The position numbers and the translations under genes were made by a program. From Variovorax soli NBRC 106424 (GTDB lineage: Bacteria; Pseudomonadota; Gammaproteobacteria; Burkholderiales; Burkholderiaceae_C), in assembly GCF_001591385.1 (NCBI RefSeq), contig NZ_BCUU01000001.1, positions 87,395 through 151,394 of the forward strand: a stretch of DNA of 64,000 bases, given 5' to 3'. Position 1 is the stretch's first letter, and each line of letters starts with the position of its first letter. Below, piece by piece: positions 39,054 through 51,707 of the stretch. The notes under the pieces are model-generated. The model worked only from the letters and a program-made list of their open reading frames with translations, had not been told where the DNA came from and did not search any database.

Positions 39054-41546
39054 ATGACTGGCAACACCCCTCTCATCCTCGCCATCGCGTGCGGCCTTCT
39101 GGCCGTCGTCTATGGCGTCTGGGCCCGCAGTTGGATTCTTTCAAAGGACGCAGGCAACGCGCGGATGCAGGAGATCGCCGCGGCGATCCAGACCGGCGCG
39201 GCGGCCTACCTGGCCAAGCAGTACCGCACCATTGCCATGGTCGGCATCGTGCTGGCCATCCTGATCGCCATCTTTCTACATGTGACCACGGCCGTCGGCT
39301 TCGTGGTGGGTGCGGTGCTTTCGGGCGCCTGCGGCTTCATCGGCATGAACGTGTCGGTGCGCGCCAACGTGCGCACCGCCCAGGCTGCCACCCAAGGCAT
39401 CGGGCCGGCACTGGACGTGGCCTTCCGCGGCGGCGCCATCACCGGCATGCTGGTGGTGGGCCTGGGCCTGCTGGGCGTGTCGTGCTTCTTCTGGTTCCTG
39501 GTCGGCAATGGCCAGCTCACACCCGACAAGAGCCTGGCCAAGCTGCTCGATCCGCTGATCGGATTTGCCTTCGGCTCCTCGCTCATCTCCATCTTCGCGC
39601 GCCTGGGCGGCGGCATCTTCACCAAGGGCGCCGACGTGGGCGCCGACCTCGTGGGCAAGGTGGAGGCCGGCATTCCCGAGGACGACCCGCGCAACCCGGC
39701 GGTGATCGCCGACAACGTGGGCGACAACGTGGGCGACTGCGCCGGCATGGCGGCCGACCTGTTCGAGACGTACGCGGTGACCATCATCGCCACCATGGTG
39801 CTGGGCGCGCTGATGGTGGCGGCCGCGCCCATGAACGCGGTGCTTTATCCGCTGGCGCTGGGCGCGGTCTCCATCGTGGCCTCGATCATCGGCTGCTTCT
39901 TCGTGAAGGCATCGCCGGGCATGACCAATGTGATGCCGGCGCTCTACAAGGGCCTGGCGGTGGCGGGCATCCTCTCGCTGATCGCCTTCTGGTTCATCAC
40001 CCAGTGGCTCATTCCGGACAACGCCGTGCGCGAGTCGGGCAGCCAGCTTCGCCTGTTTGGCGCCTGCGTGGTCGGACTGGCGCTGACGGGCGTGCTGGTG
40101 TGGATCACCGAGTACTACACCGGCACCCAGTACAAGCCGGTGCGCCACGTGGCGCAGGCCTCCACCACCGGCCACGGCACCAACATCATCGCGGGCCTGG
40201 GCGTGTCGATGCGCTCCACCGCCTGGCCGGTGATCTTCGTGTGCGTGGCCATCATTGCTTCGTACTCGCTGGCGGGCCTGTACGGCATCGCGGTGGCGGC
40301 CACCTCGATGCTGAGCATGGCCGGCATCGTGGTGGCGCTGGACGCCTATGGCCCGATCACCGACAACGCCGGCGGCATTGCCGAGATGAGCGAACTGCCC
40401 TCTTCCGTGCGCGACATCACCGATCCGCTCGATGCCGTGGGCAACACCACCAAGGCGGTGACCAAGGGCTACGCCATCGGCTCCGCCGGCCTGGCGGCGC
40501 TGGTGCTCTTTGCCGACTACACGCACAAGCTGGAGAGCTACGGCAGCGCCATCAGCTTCAACCTGTCCGATCCGCTGGTCATCGTCGGCCTGTTCATCGG
40601 CGGCCTGATCCCCTACCTGTTCGGCGCCATGGCCATGGAGGCGGTGGGCCGCGCAGCCGGCTCGGTGGTGGAGGAAGTGCGCCGCCAGTTCCGCGAGATC
40701 CCCGGCATCATGGAAGGCACCGGCAAGCCCGAGTACGGCCGCGCCGTGGGCATGCTGACGGGGGCCGCCATCAAGGAGATGATGATCCCCTCGCTGCTGC
40801 CGGTGCTGGTTCCGATCGTCGTGGGCCTGCTGCTGGGCCCGAAGGCACTGGGCGGCCTGCTGATGGGCACCATCGTCACCGGCTTGTTCGTGGCCATCTC
40901 CATGTGCACCGGCGGCGGCGCGTGGGACAACGCGAAGAAGTACATCGAGGACGGCAACTTCGGCGGCAAGGGCAGCGAGGCGCACAAGGCCGCTGTCACC
41001 GGCGACACCGTGGGCGACCCCTACAAGGACACCGCCGGCCCGGCCGTGAACCCGCTGATCAAGATCATCAACATCGTGGCATTGCTCATCGTGCCGCTGG
41101 TGATCCAGTTCCACCCCGGCGCGGAGGGCGCGGCGGGGCGCGGATCGGCATTGGCAGCGCCGGCACCAGCGCCGGTTGCTGCGCCGTCCACGCCCGACAG
41201 CAAGCCGGGCGCGGACGAGGCAAGCATCAAGGTCGAGAACGACGTGGTCAAGTTCTACTTCCAGACCGGCAAGGCCGATCTGGCACCGAATGCCGACGCT
41301 GCGCTGGCCAACGCTGTCGCCGCCGCCAAGGCAGGCCGCAAGGTTCAGGTCAGCGGCTTTCACGATGCCGTTGGCGGTGCGGCCATCAACGCGGAACTTG
41401 CCAAGCAGCGGGCCATGAATGTGGCGCAGGCGCTCAGGAACGCGGGCGCACCGGAGGGCAATGTCCAGCTCGTCAAGCCAGAGCAGATGCAGGCGGACGG
41501 AACGCCGGACCAGGCGCGCCGCGTCGAGGTTACCGTCCTGAAATAG
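39054..41546 (+). CDS. hppA: Membrane-bound proton-pumping pyrophosphatase with a C-terminal OmpA-like domain
   Basis: 830 residues. Residues 1-700 are the membrane pyrophosphatase: catalytic block [19 protein letters not shown] (about 222-240) and [16 protein letters not shown] with Lys467 in the GNTTKA position, the mark of the K+-independent proton-pumping subclass (K+-dependent members have Ala there). After an Ala/Pro-rich linker (about 700-722), residues 725-830 form an OmpA-like domain ([44 protein letters not shown]). Known structures place the C-terminus of M-PPases on the periplasmic side, so this tail could meet peptidoglycan; the Asp and Arg that bind peptidoglycan in OmpA are kept. 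Most M-PPases lack such a tail. Divergent from ppa. Confidence 0.93.
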   Translation: MTGNTPLILAIACGLLAVVYGVWARSWILSKDAGNARMQEIAAAIQTGAAAYLAKQYRTIAMVGIVLAILIAIFLHVTTAVGFVVGAVLSGACGFIGMNVSVRANVRTAQAATQGIGPALDVAFRGGAITGMLVVGLGLLGVSCFFWFLVGNGQLTPDKSLAKLLDPLIGFAFGSSLISIFARLGGGIFTKGADVGADLVGKVEAGIPEDDPRNPAVIADNVGDNVGDCAGMAADLFETYAVTIIATMVLGALMVAAAPMNAVLYPLALGAVSIVASIIGCFFVKASPGMTNVMPALYKGLAVAGILSLIAFWFITQWLIPDNAVRESGSQLRLFGACVVGLALTGVLVWITEYYTGTQYKPVRHVAQASTTGHGTNIIAGLGVSMRSTAWPVIFVCVAIIASYSLAGLYGIAVAATSMLSMAGIVVALDAYGPITDNAGGIAEMSELPSSVRDITDPLDAVGNTTKAVTKGYAIGSAGLAALVLFADYTHKLESYGSAISFNLSDPLVIVGLFIGGLIPYLFGAMAMEAVGRAAGSVVEEVRRQFREIPGIMEGTGKPEYGRAVGMLTGAAIKEMMIPSLLPVLVPIVVGLLLGPKALGGLLMGTIVTGLFVAISMCTGGGAWDNAKKYIEDGNFGGKGSEAHKAAVTGDTVGDPYKDTAGPAVNPLIKIINIVALLIVPLVIQFHPGAEGAAGRGSALAAPAPAPVAAPSTPDSKPGADEASIKVENDVVKFYFQTGKADLAPNADAALANAVAAAKAGRKVQVSGFHDAVGGAAINAELAKQRAMNVAQALRNAGAPEGNVQLVKPEQMQADGTPDQARRVEVTVLK

Positions 41547-41589
41547 ACTTCAAAGAAGTCTTCTACGACCCGGCGCAGTTCCAGGCCAC

Positions 41590-43209
41590 CTAGAGAAGGT
41601 CCTCCGGCACCAGCGGGCTGAGCAGCGTGTTGTAGAGCCTTTGGGTCCAGGTCGACTCGGGTTCGTAGGAGAGGACGATCTCGCCGTCCCCGTCGGTCGA
41701 CAGCCATTCGATCGTGGACCTGTCGGCCGTCAGGCGCAGCCGGTAGGCGCTTTCGAGCTTGCTGATGTTGATGACCCGCAGCAGTTCGCGCGCCAGGCGC
41801 GGGCTGTCGATCACGATGCCCAGTTCGGTGTTCGAAGTGGCCGAGCGCGGATCGAGGTTGACAGAGCCCAGCAGCACCTTCTGCCTGTCGATCACCGCCG
41901 TCTTGGCGTGCAGGCGGCCAAGCGATGTGCCGAAGGTGCCCAGGCGCTTGTTCTTCGTGGTGCGGGCGGGGCTCAGCTCGTAAAGGTCCACACCGCTGCC
42001 GAGCAGGCGCTCGCGGTAGCGTGCGTAGCCGCCATGCACCAGCGGCTCATCGTTGGCAGCAAGCGAGTTGGTGAGCAGAGTCACTTTCACATCGCGCGAA
42101 CGCAACTCCTCGATGGCCTCCATGCCGCGCGTCCCGGGCACGAGGTAGGGGGAGGTCATGTGGACCTCGCTTCCCGCATCCATCAGCTGCGCCCAGACCC
42201 GCGCGTTGACGCTGGTGGCGTACGCCTCGTCCGCGGTCATCGAGCGCAGTTTGGCGGGAGGGTCGGCCACCGCGTGGGCCTGGCCCCAGATCATGCCGAT
42301 GCGACCGGCATCCAGCTCTTCGCCGATCGGGCCGTAGCCCAGGACGTCCGTCGGCGGCAGCACGATCTTCGGCGGCGGCGCGGCCATGTTCACATGCTCG
42401 TCGAACTCCTGTCGCATGGCCACGTGGCCGGTGTGCGGCGCCACGATCGAGGCGATGGGGTAGACCTCCTCGCTGTTCCAGTAGTCGTCGAAGATGCCTT
42501 CGAGCTGCGCGACGACCTTGCCCATGAACATCGCGTCCATGTCGACGAAGTTCTGCGATGTGTTGAGGGTGAAGTACTCGTCGGCAATGTTGCGCCCGCC
42601 CGCCACCCCCATCACCGCGTCGGCGATGAAGAGCTTGTTGTGCATGCGATGGTTCAACCGCCCGATCTCCAGCGGCGAGGCAGCGAACTTGCTCACCAGA
42701 CCATCGCGACCGCAGCAGAACGGATTGAACAGCCGCACCTCCACATTGGGCGTCTGCGACAAGGCCAGCAGCAGCTGCTGGCTGTCGACCGTGTAGAGAT
42801 CGTCCACCAGAAGGCGCACGCGCACGCCACGCAGGGCGGCGTCCTTCAGATGGCGCATCAGCAGGCGGCCGGTGCCGTCGTTCTCGAACACGTAGTACTG
42901 CAGGTCGAGCGAACGCTTCGCGCGCTTGGCCAGCTCGATCCGTGCATCCAGCGAATACACGCCCAGCGGCATCAGACGGAAACCGCTGTGTTCTTCCGGC
43001 GGACTGGACGCTTTCACGATCTTGGCCAGCTCGCCGCTTTCGTCCACCGGCAGCGCCATGGTGGGCGCCATTTCTTTCTGCGGCGGCAGGCTGCCGCAGC
43101 CCGCCGCCATGAACGAAACAAGCAGTGCCCCCAGCATGCCGGGCAACCAGCCTCGGCGCCTCCGGCGCGATGTACATGATGGCGGGCATGGGAATAAGAT
43201 GCCCCTCAT
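41590..43209 (-). CDS. Phospholipase D-family lipoprotein (cardiolipin-synthase-like)
   Basis: 539 residues from the ATG at 43207-43209, with two HKD motifs, HNKLFIADAVMGVAGG and HAKTAVIDRQKVLLGS, that make one active site. The N-terminus is odd: an Arg-rich stretch (TSRRRRRGW) then LLVSFMAAGCGSLPP, which looks like a lipobox with Cys, so the protein may be an envelope lipoprotein. Shorter starts (TTG 43146 or ATG 43137) are possible and would leave room for a divergent promoter, because the peroxiredoxin gene starts only 20 bases away. Likely function is phosphatidyl transfer or hydrolysis. Convergent with hppA. Confidence 0.85.
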   Translation of the reverse strand: MRGILFPCPPSCTSRRRRRGWLPGMLGALLVSFMAAGCGSLPPQKEMAPTMALPVDESGELAKIVKASSPPEEHSGFRLMPLGVYSLDARIELAKRAKRSLDLQYYVFENDGTGRLLMRHLKDAALRGVRVRLLVDDLYTVDSQQLLLALSQTPNVEVRLFNPFCCGRDGLVSKFAASPLEIGRLNHRMHNKLFIADAVMGVAGGRNIADEYFTLNTSQNFVDMDAMFMGKVVAQLEGIFDDYWNSEEVYPIASIVAPHTGHVAMRQEFDEHVNMAAPPPKIVLPPTDVLGYGPIGEELDAGRIGMIWGQAHAVADPPAKLRSMTADEAYATSVNARVWAQLMDAGSEVHMTSPYLVPGTRGMEAIEELRSRDVKVTLLTNSLAANDEPLVHGGYARYRERLLGSGVDLYELSPARTTKNKRLGTFGTSLGRLHAKTAVIDRQKVLLGSVNLDPRSATSNTELGIVIDSPRLARELLRVINISKLESAYRLRLTADRSTIEWLSTDGDGEIVLSYEPESTWTQRLYNTLLSPLVPEDLL

Positions 43210-43228
43210 CCACTGCGAAACTCTGACC

Positions 43229-43792
43229 ATGACGCTCCCTCTGAAGAAATTTTTCTCGGCGCTGGCGATGATGCCCGCATTTGCTGTCTGCCTGCCAGCG
43301 CAGGCGGCCCTGGACATTGGCGAGCCTGCGCCCAAGTTCAGCGCTCCGGCTGCATTGGACGGCAAGCCCTTCACCTATTCGCTGGCGTCGGAACTCGCAA
43401 AGGGCCCGGTTGTGGTTTATTTCTTTCCCGCCGCCTATTCCACCGCCTGCTCCATCGAGGCCCATGCGTTCGCCGAGGCCATCGACGAGTTCAAGGCTTT
43501 GGGCACAAGTGTCATTGGTGTGTCAACCGACGACTTGGAGACGCTGTCCAAATTCTCGAGTCAAACCTGCCAGGGAAAGTTTCCGGTGGCTTCCGATGCC
43601 ACCAAGAGCATCAGCAAGGGTTTCGACGCCCTGATGCAGACGCGGCCCGACTATGCCACCCGTGTGTCCTACGTGATCGCGCCCGATGGGAAGGTGGCCT
43701 TCATCTATCAAAGCCTCAACCCGGAAAAGCACGTAGAAAAGATGCTGTCGGCCGTCAAGGACCTGTCCGCGAACCGCGACAAGAAGCAATAG
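43229..43792 (+). CDS. Exported peroxiredoxin
   Basis: 187 residues from the ATG at 43229. A signal peptide (KKFFSALAMMPAFAVCLPAQA) precedes a peroxiredoxin domain of the AhpC/Bcp type. The peroxidatic cysteine is Cys74 in FFPAAYSTACSIEAHAF, matching the PxxxTxxC layout, and a second cysteine (Cys114, in SSQTCQGKF) may resolve it. It would reduce peroxides in the periplasm with an unknown electron donor. Located between the PLD-family gene (divergent) and sbcB (convergent). Periplasmic peroxiredoxins are less common than cytoplasmic ones. Confidence 0.88.
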   Translation: MTLPLKKFFSALAMMPAFAVCLPAQAALDIGEPAPKFSAPAALDGKPFTYSLASELAKGPVVVYFFPAAYSTACSIEAHAFAEAIDEFKALGTSVIGVSTDDLETLSKFSSQTCQGKFPVASDATKSISKGFDALMQTRPDYATRVSYVIAPDGKVAFIYQSLNPEKHVEKMLSAVKDLSANRDKKQ

Positions 43793-43813
43793 CGGGCACG
43801 CGCTGCGCAGTGG

Positions 43814-45268
43814 CTACTCCGAGGGCGTGATCGCCTCGGCGTAGTCGTAGAGCTGCGAGAGCAGTTCTTCGGCCCGTTCGTCCTGGGCCTCCTGCGCCAT
43901 CTGGTCGATCTGCGCGAAGTAGGCGTCGACGTTGCGCGCACCGCCCTCGCCTTCCAGCAGTCGCGCGATCCGGTGCCGCAGCCAACGCTCCCCTTCCTCC
44001 TCGGACAAGGTTTCCGAAAAGTTGCGTGCGCGATAGCGGAACAGGAGCTCTTCAAGCCGCGGATCGTCGAAACCACTGCGCGAGCGGGCCAGTTCGGCTG
44101 GCGACAGGCCGCGCAGATGATCGAGCCGGCGCCTGTCGCCATTGCCGACAAAGCCTCCATACAGGTCTTCGTCGACGTCAGGGCTGGCCTCCTTCGCACG
44201 GGCGAAGACCTCCGGCCAGATCGCGCTCATGTCGGGAAGTTGCATGGCCAGTTCGGCATGGCGCATGGCCTGCTGCATGTCGATGCCCCAGCGCTGGGCC
44301 ATGACGTCGTTGAGAGTCCGCAGGTTGCCCACGACCATGGGCGACTTGTTCAGGTGCACGCTCTTGACGGGCAGGCGCGTCACGCCCTCCGGCAGATCCG
44401 CGCTGCGGGTGAACAGGCGCTCGCGGATGGTGGCCGCGTCCAGGTTGGCCAGTTCGCTGGGGTCTTGTGACAGGTCCCAGGCCAGCAATTCGTTGCGATT
44501 GCTCGGATGGCTGGCCAGCGGCCACATCACGCCCAGGCAGCCGCGCTCGGAGGGGAACATGCCCGAGACATGCAGGAAGGGCTTGGCGCTGCCCTGGACG
44601 GCGGGCAGACTCAGCTCGGTCGCCACGCGATCCTTCTTGCGCAGCGCCAGCGCAAAGTCGAAGAGCTTGGGCTGGCGGGACCGGATGAGCCGGGCCAGGG
44701 CGATGGTGGCGCGAACGTCCGAGAGCGCATCGTGCGCGGCCTCGTGCACCAGGCCGTTTGCGCGGGTGAGGTCTTCGAGCTTGAAGCTTGGCGAGCCGTC
44801 CGGCTTCTTCGGCCACTCGATGCCCTCGGGCCGCAGCGCATAAGTCAGGCGCACCACATCGAGCAGGTCCCATCGGCCGCAGTCGTTCTGCCACTCGCGT
44901 GCGTAGGGGTCGATGAGGTTGCGCCAGAACAGGAAGCGCGTGACCTCGTCATCGAACCGGATGGTGTTGTAGCCCACGCCGATCGTGCCCGGCTGGGCCA
45001 GTTCGCGCTCGATGCGGGCGGCGAACTGGTGCTCGGGCACGCCCCGCTCCAGGCACAGCTGCGGCGTGATGCCGGTCAGCAGGCACGAGCCGGGATCGGG
45101 CAGATAGTCCGGCGCCGGCTGGCAATAGAGCATGAGCGGCTCGCCGATCTCGTTGAGCTGTGCGTCGGTACGGATGCCGGCAAACTGGGCCGGCCGGTCG
45201 CGCCGAGGCTGCACCCCGAATGTTTCGTAGTCGTGCCAGAAGAAGGTGAGATCGGGAGAAGAAGACAT
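43814..45268 (-). CDS. sbcB: Exodeoxyribonuclease I
   Basis: 3'-5' single-strand DNA exonuclease used in recombination and mismatch repair. 484 residues from the ATG at 45266-45268. The DEDD exonuclease start FFWHDYETFGVQPRRDRPAQFAGIRTD is cited by its ends FFWHDYETFG and DRPAQFAGIRTD; VGYNTIRFDDEVTRFLFWRNL and AHDALSDVRATIALARLI supply further catalytic residues. The C-terminal region has the SH3-like and helical domains of ExoI (LYGGFVGNGDRRRLDHL). Convergent with the peroxiredoxin gene; the next minus-strand gene, cls, ends 80 bases upstream. Confidence 0.95.
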   Translation of the reverse strand: MSSSPDLTFFWHDYETFGVQPRRDRPAQFAGIRTDAQLNEIGEPLMLYCQPAPDYLPDPGSCLLTGITPQLCLERGVPEHQFAARIERELAQPGTIGVGYNTIRFDDEVTRFLFWRNLIDPYAREWQNDCGRWDLLDVVRLTYALRPEGIEWPKKPDGSPSFKLEDLTRANGLVHEAAHDALSDVRATIALARLIRSRQPKLFDFALALRKKDRVATELSLPAVQGSAKPFLHVSGMFPSERGCLGVMWPLASHPSNRNELLAWDLSQDPSELANLDAATIRERLFTRSADLPEGVTRLPVKSVHLNKSPMVVGNLRTLNDVMAQRWGIDMQQAMRHAELAMQLPDMSAIWPEVFARAKEASPDVDEDLYGGFVGNGDRRRLDHLRGLSPAELARSRSGFDDPRLEELLFRYRARNFSETLSEEEGERWLRHRIARLLEGEGGARNVDAYFAQIDQMAQEAQDERAEELLSQLYDYAEAITPSE

Positions 45269-45348
45269 GCGCTGCAACAAAAGGCCAGGCTCGGCCGGTC
45301 CGCAAGAATAGCCGCAAGCGCCAGGGGTGCGAAAAACCGGTTGAGGCG

Positions 45349-46794
45349 CTACAGCAGCGGCGAGAAAAGCCGCGCCACCGAATCCCCCAGCCGGCGCATG
45401 AACGGCTGCTTGCGCAGGCCGCGAACGCCGGACGAACTGTGCAGATCCGTCTCGAACTGGGCCGCCAGAGGTTTCGCGAGTTCGGGGCCGTAGACCACGG
45501 CACAGACCTCGAAGTTGAGCCGGAAACTGCGGTTGTCGAAGTTCGCCGTGCCGATCATGGCGCAGTTGTCGTCCACCACCAGCGTCTTCGAGTGAAGCAT
45601 GCGCTCCTTGTATTCCCACACCTTCACGCCGGCGGCCATGAGCTCCTCGAAATAGGAGCGGGCCGCGGCGCTCACGACGAGCGAATCGCTGCGGCGCGGC
45701 ACCAGAAGGCGCACGTCCACACCCCGCAAGGCGGCACTCGTCAGCGCCATCAACGCCGGCTCGCCCGGCACGAAGTAGGGTGTGGTGAGCCAAGCCCGCT
45801 GCGTGGAGGCATTGATGGCCGCCACATGCATGCGATGAATGGCCTCGAGCTGCGAGTCGGGCCCGCTGGTGATGATCTGCACCGGAATGTCGCCCGCTTC
45901 CACGCGCGGCAGCAGTTGCGGCAGGTCGGCATCGATGTCGCGCGGTACATCGCCCGTGGCATAGGTCCAGTCTTCCAGGAAGGTGGTCTGCAGCCAGCGC
46001 ACCACGCTGCCTTCCAGGCGCACGTGCACGTCGTGGTACGCGTCCGGACGCGTGCGCTTGTCTTCCTCGTCGGTGATGTTCACACCGCCGGTGAAGCCCA
46101 CACGCCCGTCGCACACCACGATCTTGCGGTGGGTGCGGTAGTTGGTCACCGGACGCAGGCGCCGGCCGATCTTCGTGTCGTGGAACAGGGCCACTTCGAT
46201 GCCGGCTTCGCGCATGGGCGCCATGAACTTGCGGCCGATGCGCTTGGACCCCAGGGCGTCGATCAGAAGGCGCACCGCCACGCCCTCGCGTGCGCGCTCG
46301 ATCAGCAGGTCGCGCAGCTGCGTGCCGATGCGGTCGGGCTCGTAAATGTAGTACTCGAGGTGGACGTGGTGCTCGGCCTTGCGGATCGCCTCAAAGATCG
46401 CCTCATACGTGCGGGCGCCGCCGGACAGCAGTTCCACGCCGGTCGCGCTGGAAACCGGCAGGCCGCAGGTGGCGTTGCCGAGGGCCGCCAGCTGCCGCAG
46501 CGCGGGAGGCGCCCGCTCCTGCGCCTCCCGCAGGAACGCCAGGTCTGCCGGCGCGTGGGCGCTGGCCTTGCTGCGCAGGCGCTTGAGGCGCTGCTTCACC
46601 AGGCGCTGCGGCCCCAGGAAGTAATAGATGAAGAAACCCAGGAAGGGAATGAGCGCCAGCGAGAGAATCCAGCTCACCGTGGACACTGGCGCCCGCTTTT
46701 GCATCACGATCCATACCGACAGCACCGCGATATAGGCGCTCCAAGCCAGCGAAAGGCCGGTCTTCCATTGGGCGCTGATCTCGGGCAGGGTCAA
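45349..46794 (-). CDS. cls: Cardiolipin synthase (PLD-type)
   Basis: Joins two phosphatidylglycerols into cardiolipin at the inner membrane. 481 residues. Two N-terminal membrane helices (about 13-30 and 38-58) precede two HKD motifs: HRKIVVCDGRVGFTGG and HSKTLVVDDNCAMIGTANFD. This domain plan and length match bacterial ClsA. It stands two genes away from another PLD-family gene (41590-43209) that has a lipobox instead of membrane helices. Upstream lie the terminator of clpA and clpA itself. Confidence 0.95.
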   Translation of the reverse strand: MTLPEISAQWKTGLSLAWSAYIAVLSVWIVMQKRAPVSTVSWILSLALIPFLGFFIYYFLGPQRLVKQRLKRLRSKASAHAPADLAFLREAQERAPPALRQLAALGNATCGLPVSSATGVELLSGGARTYEAIFEAIRKAEHHVHLEYYIYEPDRIGTQLRDLLIERAREGVAVRLLIDALGSKRIGRKFMAPMREAGIEVALFHDTKIGRRLRPVTNYRTHRKIVVCDGRVGFTGGVNITDEEDKRTRPDAYHDVHVRLEGSVVRWLQTTFLEDWTYATGDVPRDIDADLPQLLPRVEAGDIPVQIITSGPDSQLEAIHRMHVAAINASTQRAWLTTPYFVPGEPALMALTSAALRGVDVRLLVPRRSDSLVVSAAARSYFEELMAAGVKVWEYKERMLHSKTLVVDDNCAMIGTANFDNRSFRLNFEVCAVVYGPELAKPLAAQFETDLHSSSGVRGLRKQPFMRRLGDSVARLFSPLL

Positions 46795-46824
46795 GGATGG
46801 ATTCGCTCAGGTTGCGGCCAAAGA

Positions 46825-46855
46825 AAAAGGCCGGTGCGAATGCTACCGGCCTTTT
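46825..46855 (-). terminator. Rho-independent terminator after clpA
   Basis: Arms AAAAGGCCGGT and ACCGGCCTTTT (11 pairs) around a 9-base loop; on the minus strand it is followed by TCTTTGG after the T run. It is 35 bases beyond the clpA stop. Confidence 0.85.
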
Positions 46856-46889
46856 GAGGAGCCCGAAGATTTCGGGCTGGAGACATGCG

Positions 46890-49208
<2,319 letters not shown>

Positions 49209-49262
49209 GTGATTTCCTTTTGCCTTGCTGTAAATATCTAACTAAGTGGGTTGGAGTCGCAC

Positions 49263-49622
49263 TTATTCAACCGGTTCACTCACGCACTGCAGCGGGTGCC
49301 CCGCCTGGTGCGCCGCTTCCATCACTTGATTGACCTTGGTGGCCGCCAGATCGCGGGAGTACACCCCGCAGACGCCGCGGCCGTCCAGATGGATCTTGAG
49401 CATGATCTGGGTGGCGGTCTCCCGGTCCTTGTTGAAGTATTCCTGTATGACCACGACCACGAACTCCATGGGGGTGTAGTCGTCATTGAGCATGACCACC
49501 TGGTACATCTGAGGGGGCGCGGTCTTCTGCGGCCGGCGCTCCAGAACCACGGAGTCACCGTCGTCCCGCGCGGGCTTGGTCGCCGGCGGTGTCTTGGGAA
49601 CGGGAGGGATTCGGGTAGCCAT
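49263..49622 (-). CDS. clpS: ATP-dependent Clp protease adaptor ClpS
   Basis: Recognizes N-terminal Leu, Phe, Tyr and Trp residues and hands proteins to ClpAP. 119 residues from the ATG at 49620-49622 ([10 protein letters not shown]), with a disordered Pro/Lys-rich N-terminal tail. The substrate pocket and ClpA contact are in [20 protein letters not shown] and [19 protein letters not shown] (quoted by their key parts [10 protein letters not shown] and [11 protein letters not shown]). The start of the minus-strand clpS-clpA unit. A 14-base palindrome lies 40 bases upstream of it. Confidence 0.96.
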   Translation of the reverse strand: MATRIPPVPKTPPATKPARDDGDSVVLERRPQKTAPPQMYQVVMLNDDYTPMEFVVVVIQEYFNKDRETATQIMLKIHLDGRGVCGVYSRDLAATKVNQVMEAAHQAGHPLQCVSEPVE

Positions 49623-49786
49623 GAAAATCATTCTATCGAGCACGATGAGGCCGTGCCGGCCCAATTCGAATTGGTGGCGGCTTGTCGACAAATCAAGAGG
49701 AATTTCGGGCCCCAAAAGAAAAATCCCCGGAGCCAATCATGGCTGCAGGGACCGGCATTCAATCGGCCGAAGAAGCGGCCGAACGA

Positions 49787-51046
<1,260 letters not shown>

Positions 51047-51241
51047 GAGGGGTTAGGCTCCGGACAAATTTTGATGGCTACGGACAACACATTGCTCCGG
51101 CCAGCTAAAGAATAGCCTTAGAATTTTAGACGCAACCGGGGATAGCGGACTGTCAACCCATGGCCTGCCAGGCCCGTTGTTGACGAACCTTCTGTTCCCC
51201 CGGGAGGCGTCTCGAAACCATTTCCAATGAGGAATTCGACA

Positions 51242-51562
51242 ATGAGCAAAGTACTCGCAGTGATGATTGCCGGCTTGTTCGCCGCTGGCGCCTACGCGCA
51301 AAACCCGGCCGGCCAAACGGCCGAACAGGGCAACCTGAACACCAAGTCGCAGCAGCGCGCGGAAGCCCGCAAGAACGCCAAGCCGCAAGGCCAGGTCCGC
51401 AAGTCGGGCGGCGACACCGCCGCATCGTCCGAATCGGCTGTCGTCGGCAATGACAAGGCCACCGCCGCTGGCGAAGCTCGCAAGCAGACGCGCGACCAGC
51501 GCAAGCCGGGCCGCGCCAAGACCACGCAAGGCGGCACTCCCGACATGCCCGGCGCGAAGTAA
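51242..51562 (+). CDS. Small exported, Lys/Arg/Ala-rich protein of unknown function
   Basis: 106 residues from the ATG at 51242, preceded by GAGGAATTC, a good ribosome-binding site; an ATG at 51227 in frame is less well placed. A signal peptide (VLAVMIAGLFAAGAYA, cleaved before QNPAGQ) is followed by a hydrophilic, basic, repeat-like chain rich in Ala, Lys, Arg, Gln (KSQQRAEARKNAKPQGQ, EARKQTRDQRKPGRAK). No domain recognised; probably disordered in the periplasm. The strong ribosome-binding site and terminator suggest good expression. It is divergent from icd. Confidence 0.75.
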   Translation: MSKVLAVMIAGLFAAGAYAQNPAGQTAEQGNLNTKSQQRAEARKNAKPQGQVRKSGGDTAASSESAVVGNDKATAAGEARKQTRDQRKPGRAKTTQGGTPDMPGAK

Positions 51563-51581
51563 TTCGCTCCTCGCTTTCAAA

Positions 51582-51607
51582 AGAGCGCCTTCCGGGGCGC
51601 TTTTTTA
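51582..51607 (+). terminator. Rho-independent terminator after the small exported protein
   Basis: AGAGCGCC, loop TTCC, GGGGCGCT followed by TTTTTTATTT: a GC-rich hairpin with a long T-tract 20 bases after the stop at 51562, reading on the plus strand. Confidence 0.85.
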
Positions 51608-51707
51608 TTTGTGTACTCATTCCTTTCAGATTGTCTCGGCTCCGCGCTGGCAATTTGGCGCTAAGCTCGCCATCGATATACGCCAGCCGTCATTTCCTGG
51701 TTTTGCG

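Noticed and set aside
39276..41363. 695-residue, His-rich open frame opposite hppA
   Set aside because: Composition artefact of the antisense strand; hppA is clear on the other strand.
41545..41561. AGACTTC/GAAGTCT hairpin between hppA and the PLD gene
   Set aside because: Seven-pair stem with a three-base loop and no T-tract; too weak to call a terminator.
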